57,304 nt of DNA from Butyrivibrio sp. AC2005 (lineage in GTDB: Bacteria > Bacillota > Clostridia > Lachnospirales > Lachnospiraceae): assembly GCF_000424145.1 (NCBI RefSeq), contig NZ_KE384142.1, positions 1 to 57,304 of the forward strand, in the 5' to 3' direction. Positions 41,540 through 49,324 of the stretch are shown here, one piece after another. The notes under the pieces were generated by a model. That model was given only the letters and a program-made list of their open reading frames with translations, searched no databases and was not told the DNA's origin. Within the stretch, counting starts at the first letter, position 1; the number at the start of each line of letters is the position of its first letter. The translations under genes were made by a program, and so were the position numbers.

Positions 41540-41700
41540 ACGGTCTTGTGACGGGTGCACGCTCGTGCGGGATCGGGTCTTATGCAATGAGAGCCTGCGA
41601 ACCGTGTCAGGTCGGGAACGAAGCAGCACTAAGCGGAATCTCTCATGTGTTGTAAGGTAGCCTGGTTTCGCCTTGCGTGTGTCCATCACAGGATCGTTTT
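41540..41700 (+). ncRNA. ffs: Signal recognition particle RNA (SRP RNA)
   Basis: The universally conserved helix 8 apical region is present: GTGTCAGGTCGGGAACGAAG and CAGCACTAAG near 41608-41638, flanked by ATGAGAG/CTCTCAT pairing. The ends pair through a 12-bp stem with wobbles (41540-41551 with 41686-41697). A short hairpin GCAC-GCTC-GTGC near the 5' end resembles an Alu-domain helix. At about 158 nt it is longer than the 4.5S type. A strong promoter precedes it and TTTT follows the closing stem. It pairs with Ffh to target membrane proteins. Confidence 0.88.
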
Positions 41701-41758
41701 AAATTAATTTGAATTTTTGATTAGTGCAGAAATTTGAATAATAATCATATTTAAGTTT

Positions 41759-42625
41759 TTACTTCGGGCACCAGTACATATTTCTGAATTCTGTCGGTGT
41801 ACATCCCTTGATTATCTTGAACATTCTGATAAAGGAAGAGAGTGACGGGAACCCGCAGTTTAATGCAACATCCGTAACAGAATTGCGAGGATCCGTAAGA
41901 TAAGTCTCTGCCTTGGCAATACGTTTCTGGTTTACATATTTATAAAATGAAACGTTGGTAAACTGCTTAAATCTCCTTGAAAAATAAAACTTACTAAAAC
42001 CGCTTCTGTCGGCAATATCATCAAGGCTCAAATCCTCGGAGCAATGTTCCTGAAGATAATCGCAGATCTCAATGAATTTCTCAAAATACTCATCGCCTCT
42101 TGAATAATCGGATGAGTCGGAAGCAGTTCTTGTGCTTACGTAATTTTTTCCGATGCATGATAAGAACTCCAACAGCTTACAGAAGATATCAACTTCTGAA
42201 AAGGAGTTGTTCTTTTTATAAATCTCGTTAATCTCAAGCAGGAGTGCCTGGGCATGATCATGAACCTCAGGATAATCCTCAGGTGTGACCACGATGTAAG
42301 GGGACATGATGTTTATAAGGCTCTCTATCTCATTCATGAATCTGAGCTCAGTAGTATCAGGCTGGAAAATGATGCGCTCTCCAACCTCGGGAGCCTTAAT
42401 CGAATGAATGCAGCCCGGACATATAATAATAATGTCACCTTCGCGAAGAACAACATCCTCGCCGGCGCAGTTGAGATAATACAGATTGTCTATGGGCATG
42501 ATTATCTCGATAGCAGCATGCCAGTGGGGCGGATAGTCCTCGTATTCATCATTGTAGTAAAGTTTTAATGAGGTGCTCTGTTTAAAATTAACTGTTTCTA
42601 CAAGTCCGTTTAAAGTTTCTATCAT
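41759..42625 (-). CDS. AraC-family regulator with N-terminal cupin domain
   Basis: The 288-residue regulator has an N-terminal cupin sensor (YEDYPPHWHAAIEIIMP, GEDVVLREGDIIIICPGCIHSI) and a C-terminal AraC double HTH (LSLDDIADRSGFSKFYFSRRFKQF ... NSVTDVALNCGFPSLSSFIRMF). The start at 42625 follows GAGG with 8-nt spacing; upstream in-frame ATGs at 42664 and 42694 are possible. It is divergent from the GH43 gene. The shared 342-bp region contains four CAAAAATTGC-type boxes, the probable binding sites. A pentose or xylo-oligosaccharide effector is guessed from the target. Confidence 0.9.
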   Translation of the reverse strand: MIETLNGLVETVNFKQSTSLKLYYNDEYEDYPPHWHAAIEIIMPIDNLYYLNCAGEDVVLREGDIIIICPGCIHSIKAPEVGERIIFQPDTTELRFMNEIESLINIMSPYIVVTPEDYPEVHDHAQALLLEINEIYKKNNSFSEVDIFCKLLEFLSCIGKNYVSTRTASDSSDYSRGDEYFEKFIEICDYLQEHCSEDLSLDDIADRSGFSKFYFSRRFKQFTNVSFYKYVNQKRIAKAETYLTDPRNSVTDVALNCGFPSLSSFIRMFKIIKGCTPTEFRNMYWCPK

Positions 42626-42676
42626 AGGCTTATCCTCGGCAACAATTTCAGTAAAAACTAACATCAAGTTTCTTCT

Positions 42677-42700
42677 CAAAAATTGCGTTAGCAATTTTTG
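42677..42700. promoter_or_regulatory. Perfect palindrome CAAAAATTGC-GTTA-GCAATTTTTG
   Basis: Two perfect 10-bp arms with a 4-nt centre lie in the divergent AraC/GH43 region. Single copies of the same box recur at 42748-42757 (direct) and 42873-42881 (inverted, 9 of 10 bases). This is the expected layout for multi-site regulator binding with looping. Confidence 0.6.
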
Positions 42701-42747
42701 GTAACTATATGGATTATTTTATTATAAAAAGGTGCTCAAATGACTAT

Positions 42748-42757
42748 CAAAAATTGC
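42748..42757 (+). promoter_or_regulatory. CAAAAATTGC box (candidate regulator site)
   Basis: It is identical to the left arm of the palindrome at 42677 and lies 71 bp from it. Confidence 0.5.
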
Positions 42758-42823
42758 TCTTAAACATTAAATTATTGCGCATAAAAATATACAAGTTGTT
42801 AAAAATCCACAATTTATGGGCTT

Positions 42824-42851
42824 AAAGTTGTATATGATTGTAAAGTTGTAT
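42824..42851 (+). promoter_or_regulatory. Direct repeat AAAGTTGTAT x2 (18-bp period)
   Basis: The 10-mers at 42824-42833 and 42842-42851 are identical and sit between the CAAAAATTGC boxes and the GH43 gene. They could be sites for a second factor or for one subunit each of an AraC dimer. Confidence 0.4.
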
Positions 42852-42872
42852 TCTTTTTTCTAAATATAGTAA

Positions 42873-42882
42873 GCAATTTTTA
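42873..42882 (-). promoter_or_regulatory. Inverted CAAAAATTGC-like box near the GH43 promoter
   Basis: GCAATTTTTA matches the inverted box at 9 of 10 positions. It lies 86 bp upstream of the GH43 start. Confidence 0.45.
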
Positions 42883-42967
42883 ATAACGTATTAACAACTA
42901 TTGAAAAGAAAACCATATGGCGTCTGTGATATCTTTATTTCACTGAGTAATATTGGAAGGAGTCGAG

Positions 42968-43957
42968 ATGAGTAAAGAAAGAGAGCCTTTAGTAACACAT
43001 ATTTTTACAGCTGATCCTTCAGCCCATGTGTTTGATGGAAAAATATACGTATATCCGTCACATGACAAGCCTCATGATGGGGAGGACAACGATAACGGTG
43101 ATGAGTACCAGATGGAGGATTATCACATCCTTTCAATGGATAAGCTCGGAGGAGAGGTTACAGACCACGGAGTTGCACTCAGCATGCACGATGTGCCCTG
43201 GGTTAGAGACCAGATGTGGGCTCCGGATGCAGTATATAAGAACGACAAATATTATCTTGTTTTTCCTGCAAGAGACAAGGAAGGAAATTTCAGACTTGGT
43301 ATTGCGGAGAGTGATAAGCCCGAGGGACCTTTTAAGCCCGAGGATAATTGTATAGAGGGAAGTTTCAGTATAGATCCATGTTCCTTTAAGGATGACGATG
43401 GCAAGGTTTATGTATACTTTGGCGGCCTTTGGGGAGGTCAGCTTGAAAAGTACAGAACCGGTACATTTGATCCTAACGGAACAGAACCTGAGAAGGATGA
43501 GCCTGCAGTATGCCCTAAGGTTGCGCTCATGAGTGAGGATATGAAATCCTTCACGGAAGAGCCCAGAGATGTGCAGATTCTTGATGAGAACGGCAATCCG
43601 ATTCTTGCAGGAGATGAGGACCGCAGATACTTCGAGGATCCCTGGACCTACAAGTACAATGGAAAGTACTATTTCTCATATTCTACAGGAACAACACATT
43701 ATCTGTGCTACGCAGAGGGTGACAATCCGTATGGCCCTTTCACCTACAAGGGACGCATTATGGAGCCTGTTATAGGCTGGACAACCCACCATTCAATCCT
43801 TGAGATCGAGGGCGAGTGGTACCTCTTCTATCATGACTGCGAACTGTCCAATGGCATAAACCACAGAAGATGTGTAAAGTATACAAAGCTCAATATAGCA
43901 GAGGATGGAACTATTGAGACAATTCATCCGTACGACCATAAAAAAGGAACCATGTGA
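42968..43957 (+). CDS. Glycoside hydrolase family 43 (xylosidase/arabinofuranosidase)
   Basis: The 329-residue single-domain enzyme has a five-bladed propeller-type sequence with the GH43 residues in place: general base Asp in the DPSAHVFDGKIYVYPSHD region, the pKa-setting Asp in SIDPCSFKDDDG, and a general acid Glu in the YAEG / second-half region. There is no signal peptide, so it acts on imported oligosaccharides. It is close to the intracellular beta-xylosidase/arabinofuranosidase group; specificity is uncertain. GGAAGGAG precedes the ATG at 42968. The terminator hairpin overlaps its stop codon. Confidence 0.92.
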   Translation: MSKEREPLVTHIFTADPSAHVFDGKIYVYPSHDKPHDGEDNDNGDEYQMEDYHILSMDKLGGEVTDHGVALSMHDVPWVRDQMWAPDAVYKNDKYYLVFPARDKEGNFRLGIAESDKPEGPFKPEDNCIEGSFSIDPCSFKDDDGKVYVYFGGLWGGQLEKYRTGTFDPNGTEPEKDEPAVCPKVALMSEDMKSFTEEPRDVQILDENGNPILAGDEDRRYFEDPWTYKYNGKYYFSYSTGTTHYLCYAEGDNPYGPFTYKGRIMEPVIGWTTHHSILEIEGEWYLFYHDCELSNGINHRRCVKYTKLNIAEDGTIETIHPYDHKKGTM

Positions 43958-43978
43958 GCGCAGCTCACATGGTCTTTT
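43949..43978 (+). terminator. Terminator of GH43 gene, overlapping its stop codon
   Basis: ACCATGTGAGC pairs with GCTCACATGGT around GCA-type loop bases, followed by CTTTTATTTT. Its central 23 nt (43950-43972) recur exactly at 44943-44965. Confidence 0.88.
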
Positions 43979-44027
43979 ATTTTAAAGCCTTTTTGGTGGA
44001 ATTCACTTTTTGAGACAACAATTTAAA

Positions 44028-44072
44028 GCCTTCCCCTTGGGGGGAAGGTGGCGCGAAGCGCCGGATGAGGGG
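44028..44072 (-). repeat. Solo two-hairpin repeat, right-hand orientation
   Basis: The sequence is identical to the right half of the 32721 element (stem GGCGC-GAA-GCGCC, second hairpin CCTTCCCC/GGGGAAGG). No left partner is adjacent on its upstream side. It points towards the DUF559 gene, 166 bp away. The intervening 44073-44238 is extremely AT-rich (many TATATA runs) with no credible gene. Confidence 0.95.
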
Positions 44073-44238
44073 AACCGGTATATGTTTCCTGGAAGTTTAC
44101 GACATATGTGTATATAAAAAATACTTATATAAAATATACATATATACAATATATTTATATATAATATATGAGTATGAAAAACACTTATTAAAAATGCATG
44201 TTATAGATGTTTATCACTATTTACATTTATATCAAATA

Positions 44239-44595
44239 TTATTTTATTATCCCCAGATGCCTTGCAATATCTTCGCAAACAGCTTCAAAATGCCTATTAA
44301 TTTCGTTATTAGGATATCTTAAAACCACAATTCCCATTTGTTTTAAATAATTATCACGCTCTGTATCTGAAGCTTTTCCGTCTTGTTCAAAGTGCTGAGA
44401 TCCATCCAATTCAATAGCCATTTTTGACTTCGCACAGTAAAAATCAAGTATATAAGGACCTACGATTTTTTGTCTGTTAATGGTTACAGGAAGAGTTTTT
44501 AAAAAGTCATACCAGAGATGACGTTCTTCCTTTGTCATATTTTTGCGGAGCTTTTGTGAATTGTTTTTTAGATTTGGATTATATGAGTTTGGCAT
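44239..44595 (-). CDS. DUF559 endonuclease-domain protein
   Basis: The 118-residue protein begins with the family block LRKNMTKEERHLWYDFL and has the Vsr-like PD-(D/E)XK core: GPYILDFYCAKSKMAIELDGSQH supplies the Asp and the ExD pair, followed by RDNYLKQMGIVVLRYPNNEI. Residues look intact, so nuclease activity is likely by family but unproven. CAGGAG sits 6 nt before the ATG. It is a lone gene inside an island bounded by two outward-facing halves of the 45-bp repeat and by two identical palindromic terminators, in AT-rich surroundings unlike the neighbours. That suggests acquisition by transfer. Confidence 0.88.
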   Translation of the reverse strand: MPNSYNPNLKNNSQKLRKNMTKEERHLWYDFLKTLPVTINRQKIVGPYILDFYCAKSKMAIELDGSQHFEQDGKASDTERDNYLKQMGIVVLRYPNNEINRHFEAVCEDIARHLGIIK

Positions 44596-44740
44596 ATGGT
44601 ACTCCTGTAAATAAAAGGAAATATGTGAGAAGGTCCTCTTATCCGCTTTCGAGTAGGATGTTGGTTATTTCTCTGTTTTGGTCAATGCTTAAATGGCATC
44701 ACTAAGGAAAAGGCATTAGATGAAAGCAATAGGCAGAGTT

Positions 44741-44785
44741 CCCCTCATCCGCCCCTTCGGGGCACCTTCCCCCCAAGGGGAAGGC
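44741..44785 (+). repeat. Solo two-hairpin repeat, left-hand orientation
   Basis: The stem here is GCCCC-TTC-GGGGC, different from all other copies yet fully paired. The second hairpin is CCTTCCCC-CCAA-GGGGAAGG. The tandem array at 44786 follows directly. The gap 44596-44740 has nothing else recognisable. Confidence 0.95.
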
Positions 44786-44872
44786 TTTAGGATTCCGTTC
44801 CCTAAGGGGAAGGCTTTAGGATTCCGTTCCCTAAGGGGAAAGCTTTAGGATTCCGTTCCCTAAGGGGAAGGC
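44786..44872 (+). repeat. 29-bp tandem array (3 units) attached to the repeat
   Basis: Units start at 44786, 44815 and 44844. Each ends with a copy of the second-hairpin 3' part (CCCTAAGGGGAAGGC type, one with AAAGC). More degenerate remnants extend to about 44935. It is not CRISPR, because whole units repeat with no unique spacers. Confidence 0.9.
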
Positions 44873-44941
44873 TTTAGGATTTACGCCCCCATAAAGGGTA
44901 AGACTTTTGGGTTTCATCCACCAGAGGGGGATGAAATAAAG

Positions 44942-44973
44942 GCCATGTGAGCGCAGCTCACATGGCTTCCTTT
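44942..44973 (-). terminator. Terminator after pncB, identical in core to the GH43 terminator
   Basis: GCCATGTGAGC and GCTCACATGGC form an 11-bp stem 8 nt downstream of the pncB stop (minus strand), followed in that direction by CCTTTATTTC. The plus strand also shows TTCCTTTTT, so it can work both ways. The inner 23 nt are identical to 43950-43972. Confidence 0.8.
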
Positions 44974-46449
44974 TTAATTCTCTACATTTGTCATATCGAG
45001 GCCGCTCATCTGGTCGAGGAGCTTCATCTTTGTATCATACAGGCGTTTGGACAGATCCACATGCACCTCATGAGGATTGAAGAGACGTCTTGTCTCATCC
45101 CAGAGGGTATCCTGCTCCTTCAGGCAGTAACCCCTGATCTCCATAGTCTTGGGTGAAGTGTAGACGCACTCACCGTTTTTGAAGATAGGAACCATAATCT
45201 CACGAAGAGTAAAGGAACCTGCGGGAAGTAAAGTCTTTTTCCAGGGCTCAAGCGGATCGAAGAGAAGAAGCTGCTTATCTTCCGTAAAGGTCTCATTCTC
45301 GAGACAGATAAGATCAGCCTTGATCTTGCCGCTGGTCTTCTCGTAGACACGATAAATCTTCTTGTTGCCGGGGTTGGTAACCTTCTCAGAGTTCTCAGAC
45401 AGCTTGATCTTGGGGATGAAGTTACCATCCTCACCTTTAATGGCTGCAAGCTTGTAAACACCGCCGAAGGACGGATTGTCCTTAGCTGTGATAAGGTGGG
45501 TTCCAACACCCCAGGAAGTGATTGCGGCACCCTGAGTCTTTAAGGATGAAATAAGATATTCATCAAGGTCATTGGATGCGGAAATTACAGCATCCGGGAA
45601 ACCGGCTTCATCAAGCATTTTTCTTGCCTTCTTGGAGAGATAAGCAAGGTCACCGCTGTCAAGGCGGATTCCGTAGAAGGAAAGATCAATACCCTCCTCT
45701 TTCATCTCCTTAAAAACGCGAATAGCGTTGGGAACACCGGAATTCAAGGTGTCATAAGTATCTACAAGAAGAATGCAGGCTGAAGGATAAAGCTTTGCAT
45801 AAGTCTTGAAAGCTGTATATTCATCAGGGAAACTCATGATCCAGCTGTGGGCATGTGTTCCCTTTACAGGAATATCAAAAAGCTGACCGCAGAGCACATT
45901 GCTGGTGCCGACGCAACCGCCGATAACAGCAGCTCTTGCGCCATAGGTACCTGCATCAGGACCCTGAGCGCGCCTCAGGCCAAATTCCATGATACCGTCG
46001 CCCTGAGCTGCATAGCAGATACGCGCAGCCTTTGTGGCGATAAGCGACTGATGATTGATTATATTAAGAATAGCTGTCTCAACAAGCTGAGCCTCCATGA
46101 TGGGAGCGATAACCTTTACAAGGGGCTCGCGGGGAAAAATAAGAGTTCCTTCGGGAATAGAATAAATATCTCCGCTGAACTTGAAATCCCTGAGATAATC
46201 AAGGAATTCTTCATCAAAAATGCCAACGCTTCTAAGATAATTTATATCCTCTTCATCGAAGTGCAGCTCCTTGATGTACTGGATAAGCTGTTCCAGGCCT
46301 GCCATTATGGAATAGCCGCCGCCGAAGGGGTTAGTTCTGAAAAAAGCATCAAATATAACTGTTTCGTTCTGAGACTTGTTTTTGAAGTAACCCTGCATCA
46401 TTGTCAGCTCGTACAGGTCGGTTAATAGTGTCAGATTCTGTCTGTCCAT
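44974..46449 (-). CDS. pncB: Nicotinate phosphoribosyltransferase
   Basis: The enzyme makes nicotinate mononucleotide from nicotinate and PRPP in NAD salvage. The 491-residue protein shows the family N-terminus (LTLLTDLYELTMMQGYF), the FFRTNPFGGGYSIMAGLEQ block, EFGLRRAQGPDAG and the DSGDLAYLSKKAR phosphate-binding segment with WGVGTHLITAKDNPSFGGVYKL. The start at 46449 follows GAGGG; 36 upstream codons are non-conserved. It is convergent with the GH43 gene across the DUF559 island. Confidence 0.95.
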   Translation of the reverse strand: MDRQNLTLLTDLYELTMMQGYFKNKSQNETVIFDAFFRTNPFGGGYSIMAGLEQLIQYIKELHFDEEDINYLRSVGIFDEEFLDYLRDFKFSGDIYSIPEGTLIFPREPLVKVIAPIMEAQLVETAILNIINHQSLIATKAARICYAAQGDGIMEFGLRRAQGPDAGTYGARAAVIGGCVGTSNVLCGQLFDIPVKGTHAHSWIMSFPDEYTAFKTYAKLYPSACILLVDTYDTLNSGVPNAIRVFKEMKEEGIDLSFYGIRLDSGDLAYLSKKARKMLDEAGFPDAVISASNDLDEYLISSLKTQGAAITSWGVGTHLITAKDNPSFGGVYKLAAIKGEDGNFIPKIKLSENSEKVTNPGNKKIYRVYEKTSGKIKADLICLENETFTEDKQLLLFDPLEPWKKTLLPAGSFTLREIMVPIFKNGECVYTSPKTMEIRGYCLKEQDTLWDETRRLFNPHEVHVDLSKRLYDTKMKLLDQMSGLDMTNVEN

Positions 46450-46634
46450 AATAATACCCTCTTTTTTATTGTTTATAAGGTAAACCTCACGTACCATAAT
46501 ACCATAAAATTGCCAAAACAGATGAATTAAAGACGCGTAAGAAGTGCGCACTATCATTGTGTTTTGTAAAATCTTATTATAAAATGAAGACTGTGGATTT
46601 TTATTGAATTATATATATGAGCGGATGGTAAATT

Positions 46635-47975
46635 ATGGGAGATTATGACAAGATTTACAACGCGAGCAATAAAATATTAAAAGAGGTTGAGAAAGCTGTC
46701 GAGACGGGCAACTACAACAACCTTAGCAGCTCGCTGAAAAATTCAATAGAGGACGCGGTTAAGGCAGCAAAAGCCAATCCTTCCCAGAATTTTAGCGGAA
46801 AAGCTTCTACTGTTAAAACTGTTAATTACGCAAGTGCGGGACGAAGAACACCATTCTTCACAAGAACCGTCGGCTACAACCAGGGAATGGGAAAAGTTGT
46901 ATTCGGAATAGTCGGAGCATCCTTCTGGGGAGTGGCTGCTTTAGGAGCACTTATAGACGCAAGCATCTGGCCGGGAGTTCTTTTCCTTGCAATAACGGCA
47001 GTGTGCGGCCTCCTGATTAAGGCGGGATCAGATGAAAAGAAGCTGGCAAGAATTTTTAATAAATATGGAAAAATTCTTGGAAATGCAGAATACTTTGCGG
47101 TAAGCGACCTGGCAATAGCGGCTGGGGAGCGCTCTGACACAGTTCTTTCCAATATTAAGAAGATGATGAAAAAGGATTTCCTGCCCACTGCAAGACTTGA
47201 TCAGAACGAGACAACAGTTATGCTTTCGGAGCGTGCCTTTGCACAGTATCTTCAAGCAGAGAAGTCAAGACAGGACAGAGAGTTTGCTGAGAATCAGGAA
47301 AAACTAAAAGCTGCTGCAGCTGCAAATGCAGGCGGAGTACAGACTGACAGTGCTTTAAATACTACTGATTCCCGTGCGAGAGCGGTAATAAACGAAGGAA
47401 ACGCGTATATCAGACAGATACAGCAGTTAAATGACGCAATTCCCGGTGATGAGATGTCTGCTAAGATATACAAGCTTGAAGGCATCATGAAGAAGATATT
47501 CACTCAGGTTGAAAAGGATCCCGGATGTGCGGATGACCTTAAGAAATTTATGGAGTATTATCTGCCCACCACCACAAAGCTTTTACAGGCTTATGCGGAT
47601 CTTGATAAACAGCCCGAGGTTGGTGTTAACATCACCCAGACCAAGAAGGAAATCGAGGACGCTATCGATGTTATAAACGATGCGTTTGAAAACCTTCTGG
47701 ATAGTCTGTTCCAGGATATGGCGTGGGATATATCTTCTGATATTTCGGTTATGAAAACAATGATGGCTCAGGACGGCCTCACAGAGGATGCCCTTGATAA
47801 GATTCAGGCAGGTGAGCAGCCTGTTCCGCAGTTTTCAGCACAGCCACAGCCTCAGATGGCTACTCAGCCACTTGAGTTTGGAGGAACAGCTTTTCAGGCA
47901 GCACCCGGAGCGCAGGCAGCAGCTCAGCCTCAGTCACAGACAGCAAGTGACGGAAAAGTAGAGCTTAAGTTTTAA
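46635..47975 (+). CDS. XpaC-like membrane protein (5-bromo-4-chloroindolyl phosphate hydrolysis family)
   Basis: The 446-residue protein has a helical N-terminus, two adjacent TM helices at about residues 85-131, a cytoplasmic coiled region and an Ala/Gln/Pro-rich C-terminal tail (about 395-440). It matches the XpaC family, which in Bacilli and Clostridia is encoded next to telA, as here (72 nt downstream). The joint function is unproven; a cell-envelope stress role is suspected for the pair. The ribosome site is weak (GGATGG). Confidence 0.82.
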   Translation: MGDYDKIYNASNKILKEVEKAVETGNYNNLSSSLKNSIEDAVKAAKANPSQNFSGKASTVKTVNYASAGRRTPFFTRTVGYNQGMGKVVFGIVGASFWGVAALGALIDASIWPGVLFLAITAVCGLLIKAGSDEKKLARIFNKYGKILGNAEYFAVSDLAIAAGERSDTVLSNIKKMMKKDFLPTARLDQNETTVMLSERAFAQYLQAEKSRQDREFAENQEKLKAAAAANAGGVQTDSALNTTDSRARAVINEGNAYIRQIQQLNDAIPGDEMSAKIYKLEGIMKKIFTQVEKDPGCADDLKKFMEYYLPTTTKLLQAYADLDKQPEVGVNITQTKKEIEDAIDVINDAFENLLDSLFQDMAWDISSDISVMKTMMAQDGLTEDALDKIQAGEQPVPQFSAQPQPQMATQPLEFGGTAFQAAPGAQAAAQPQSQTASDGKVELKF

Positions 47976-48047
47976 CAATTATTTACAGTCGTAAATGTAT
48001 GTTTTTTGGAACATTTTGAAAAGAAAAAATTAGTTGGAGGAAGTAAA

Positions 48048-49205
48048 ATGGGAGACGAGTTTAAAGAGTTTGAGAATGCGGCACCGACATTATCTTTCGA
48101 TGCACCTGTAGCGGAGGCTGAAGCACCCGCGGCAGCAGCTGCGGCACCTGCACCGACAGTGGAGCAGGCAGCTAAGGAAGCACAGCTTTCACCGGAAGAG
48201 ATGAAGCAGATCGATGCTTTTGTAGATCAGATCGACTTAACTAACTCACAGGGGATCATGAACTACGGCGCAGGCACACAGAAGAAGATGGCAGATTTTT
48301 CAGAAAAAGCCATTGATAATGTGCGCACTAAGGACATGGGACAGGTCGGAGATATGATTACCGGACTTGTTACAGAGCTTAAGAACTTCGACGTTGAGGA
48401 AGACGAGAAGGGAATTAAGGCTCTTTTCAAGAAGAGTGCCAACAAGGTTACCGCATTAAAGGCGAGATACACAAGCGTTGAGAAGAACGTTGAGACAATC
48501 AGTAATGAGCTTGAGAGACATCAGATGCAGCTCATGAAGGATGTGGCAACTCTCGACAATATGTACAAGCTGAATCTCAACTATTATAAAGAGCTTTCAA
48601 TGTACATCATTGCAGGTAAGAAGAAGCTCGAGCAGGTTAGAGCAACCGAGCTTGTTGAAGCTCAGAGGAAGGCAGAGCAGTCTGGACTTCCTGAGGATGC
48701 TCAGGCAGCTAAAGATTTGGCATCTCTCTGCGACAGATTTGAGAAGAAAATCTATGACCTTGAGCTTACACGTACAATTGCCATGCAGACAGGACCTCAG
48801 ATCCGTATGGTTCAGAGTGCAGACACAGCAATGGCTGAGAAGATTCAGTCAACAATCGTTAACACAATTCCTCTTTGGAAAAACCAGATGGTAATCGCCA
48901 TCGGTATCGAGCATTCAGCACAGGCAGCTAAGGCAGAGAGAGAAGTTAACGACATGACAAATGCGCTTCTTAAGAAGAATGCAGATATGCTTAAGGTTGC
49001 ATCAATTGAAGCAGCCAGGGAATCCGAGCGAGGCATCGTAGACATGGAGACATTGAAGCACACTAACGAGACACTGATCTCAACACTCGATGAGGTTATG
49101 AAGATACAGACTGAAGGCAAGGAAAAGAGAAGGAATGCAGAGGCAGAGCTTTCCCAGATTGAAGTACAGCTCCGCGAGAAGCTCCTCCAGGCTGCTAAGA
49201 ATTGA
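48048..49205 (+). CDS. TelA-family protein (toxic anion resistance)
   Basis: The 385-residue, mostly alpha-helical soluble protein has an Ala/Pro-rich N-terminal segment (about residues 18-45) and the TelA core (YTSVEKNVETISNELERHQMQL ... TGPQIRMVQSADTAMAEKIQ). Family members are linked to tellurite and antimicrobial tolerance, by unknown means. The start at 48048 has GGAGG. It forms an operon with the XpaC-like gene. A 21-bp tandem duplication overlaps its stop codon. Confidence 0.9.
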   Translation: MGDEFKEFENAAPTLSFDAPVAEAEAPAAAAAAPAPTVEQAAKEAQLSPEEMKQIDAFVDQIDLTNSQGIMNYGAGTQKKMADFSEKAIDNVRTKDMGQVGDMITGLVTELKNFDVEEDEKGIKALFKKSANKVTALKARYTSVEKNVETISNELERHQMQLMKDVATLDNMYKLNLNYYKELSMYIIAGKKKLEQVRATELVEAQRKAEQSGLPEDAQAAKDLASLCDRFEKKIYDLELTRTIAMQTGPQIRMVQSADTAMAEKIQSTIVNTIPLWKNQMVIAIGIEHSAQAAKAEREVNDMTNALLKKNADMLKVASIEAARESERGIVDMETLKHTNETLISTLDEVMKIQTEGKEKRRNAEAELSQIEVQLREKLLQAAKN

Positions 49206-49238
49206 TCTTATTAGATTAAGAATTGATCTTATTAGATT
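49197..49238 (+). repeat. 21-bp tandem duplication at the telA stop codon
   Basis: Units 49197-49217 and 49218-49238 are identical (AAGAATTGATCTTATTAG... type). The first contains the telA stop codon, so the last residues and stop are duplicated in sequence, but only the first stop is used. Confidence 0.9.
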
Positions 49239-49261
49239 AAGAAAGAAAGAAAAAATATAAA

Positions 49262-49306
49262 GCCTTCCCCCTCTGGGGGAAGGTGGCACGAAGTGCCGGA
49301 TGAGGG
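49262..49306 (-). repeat. Solo two-hairpin repeat upstream of galK
   Basis: This is a right-hand half with stem GGCAC-GAA-GTGCC and a longer second hairpin, CCTTCCCCC-TCT-GGGGGAAGG. It ends GGATGAGGG 18 nt before the galK ATG, just before its ribosome site. Both hairpins differ from other copies but stay fully paired. Confidence 0.95.
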
Positions 49307-49324
49307 TTTAGGAAGGACAAAAAA

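Noticed and set aside
44065..44322. 85-codon plus-strand frame beside the DUF559 gene
   Set aside because: It lies in TATATA-rich DNA, starts inside a repeat copy and overlaps the well-supported DUF559 gene in antisense.
44028..44785. Classical insertion sequence or RAYT transposase
   Set aside because: No DDE, HUH or Y1 transposase is encoded; the only gene is a DUF559 nuclease-domain protein.
44786..44872. Short CRISPR-like array (29-bp period)
   Set aside because: The units are contiguous tandem copies without spacers and contain the second-hairpin sequence of the repeat family.
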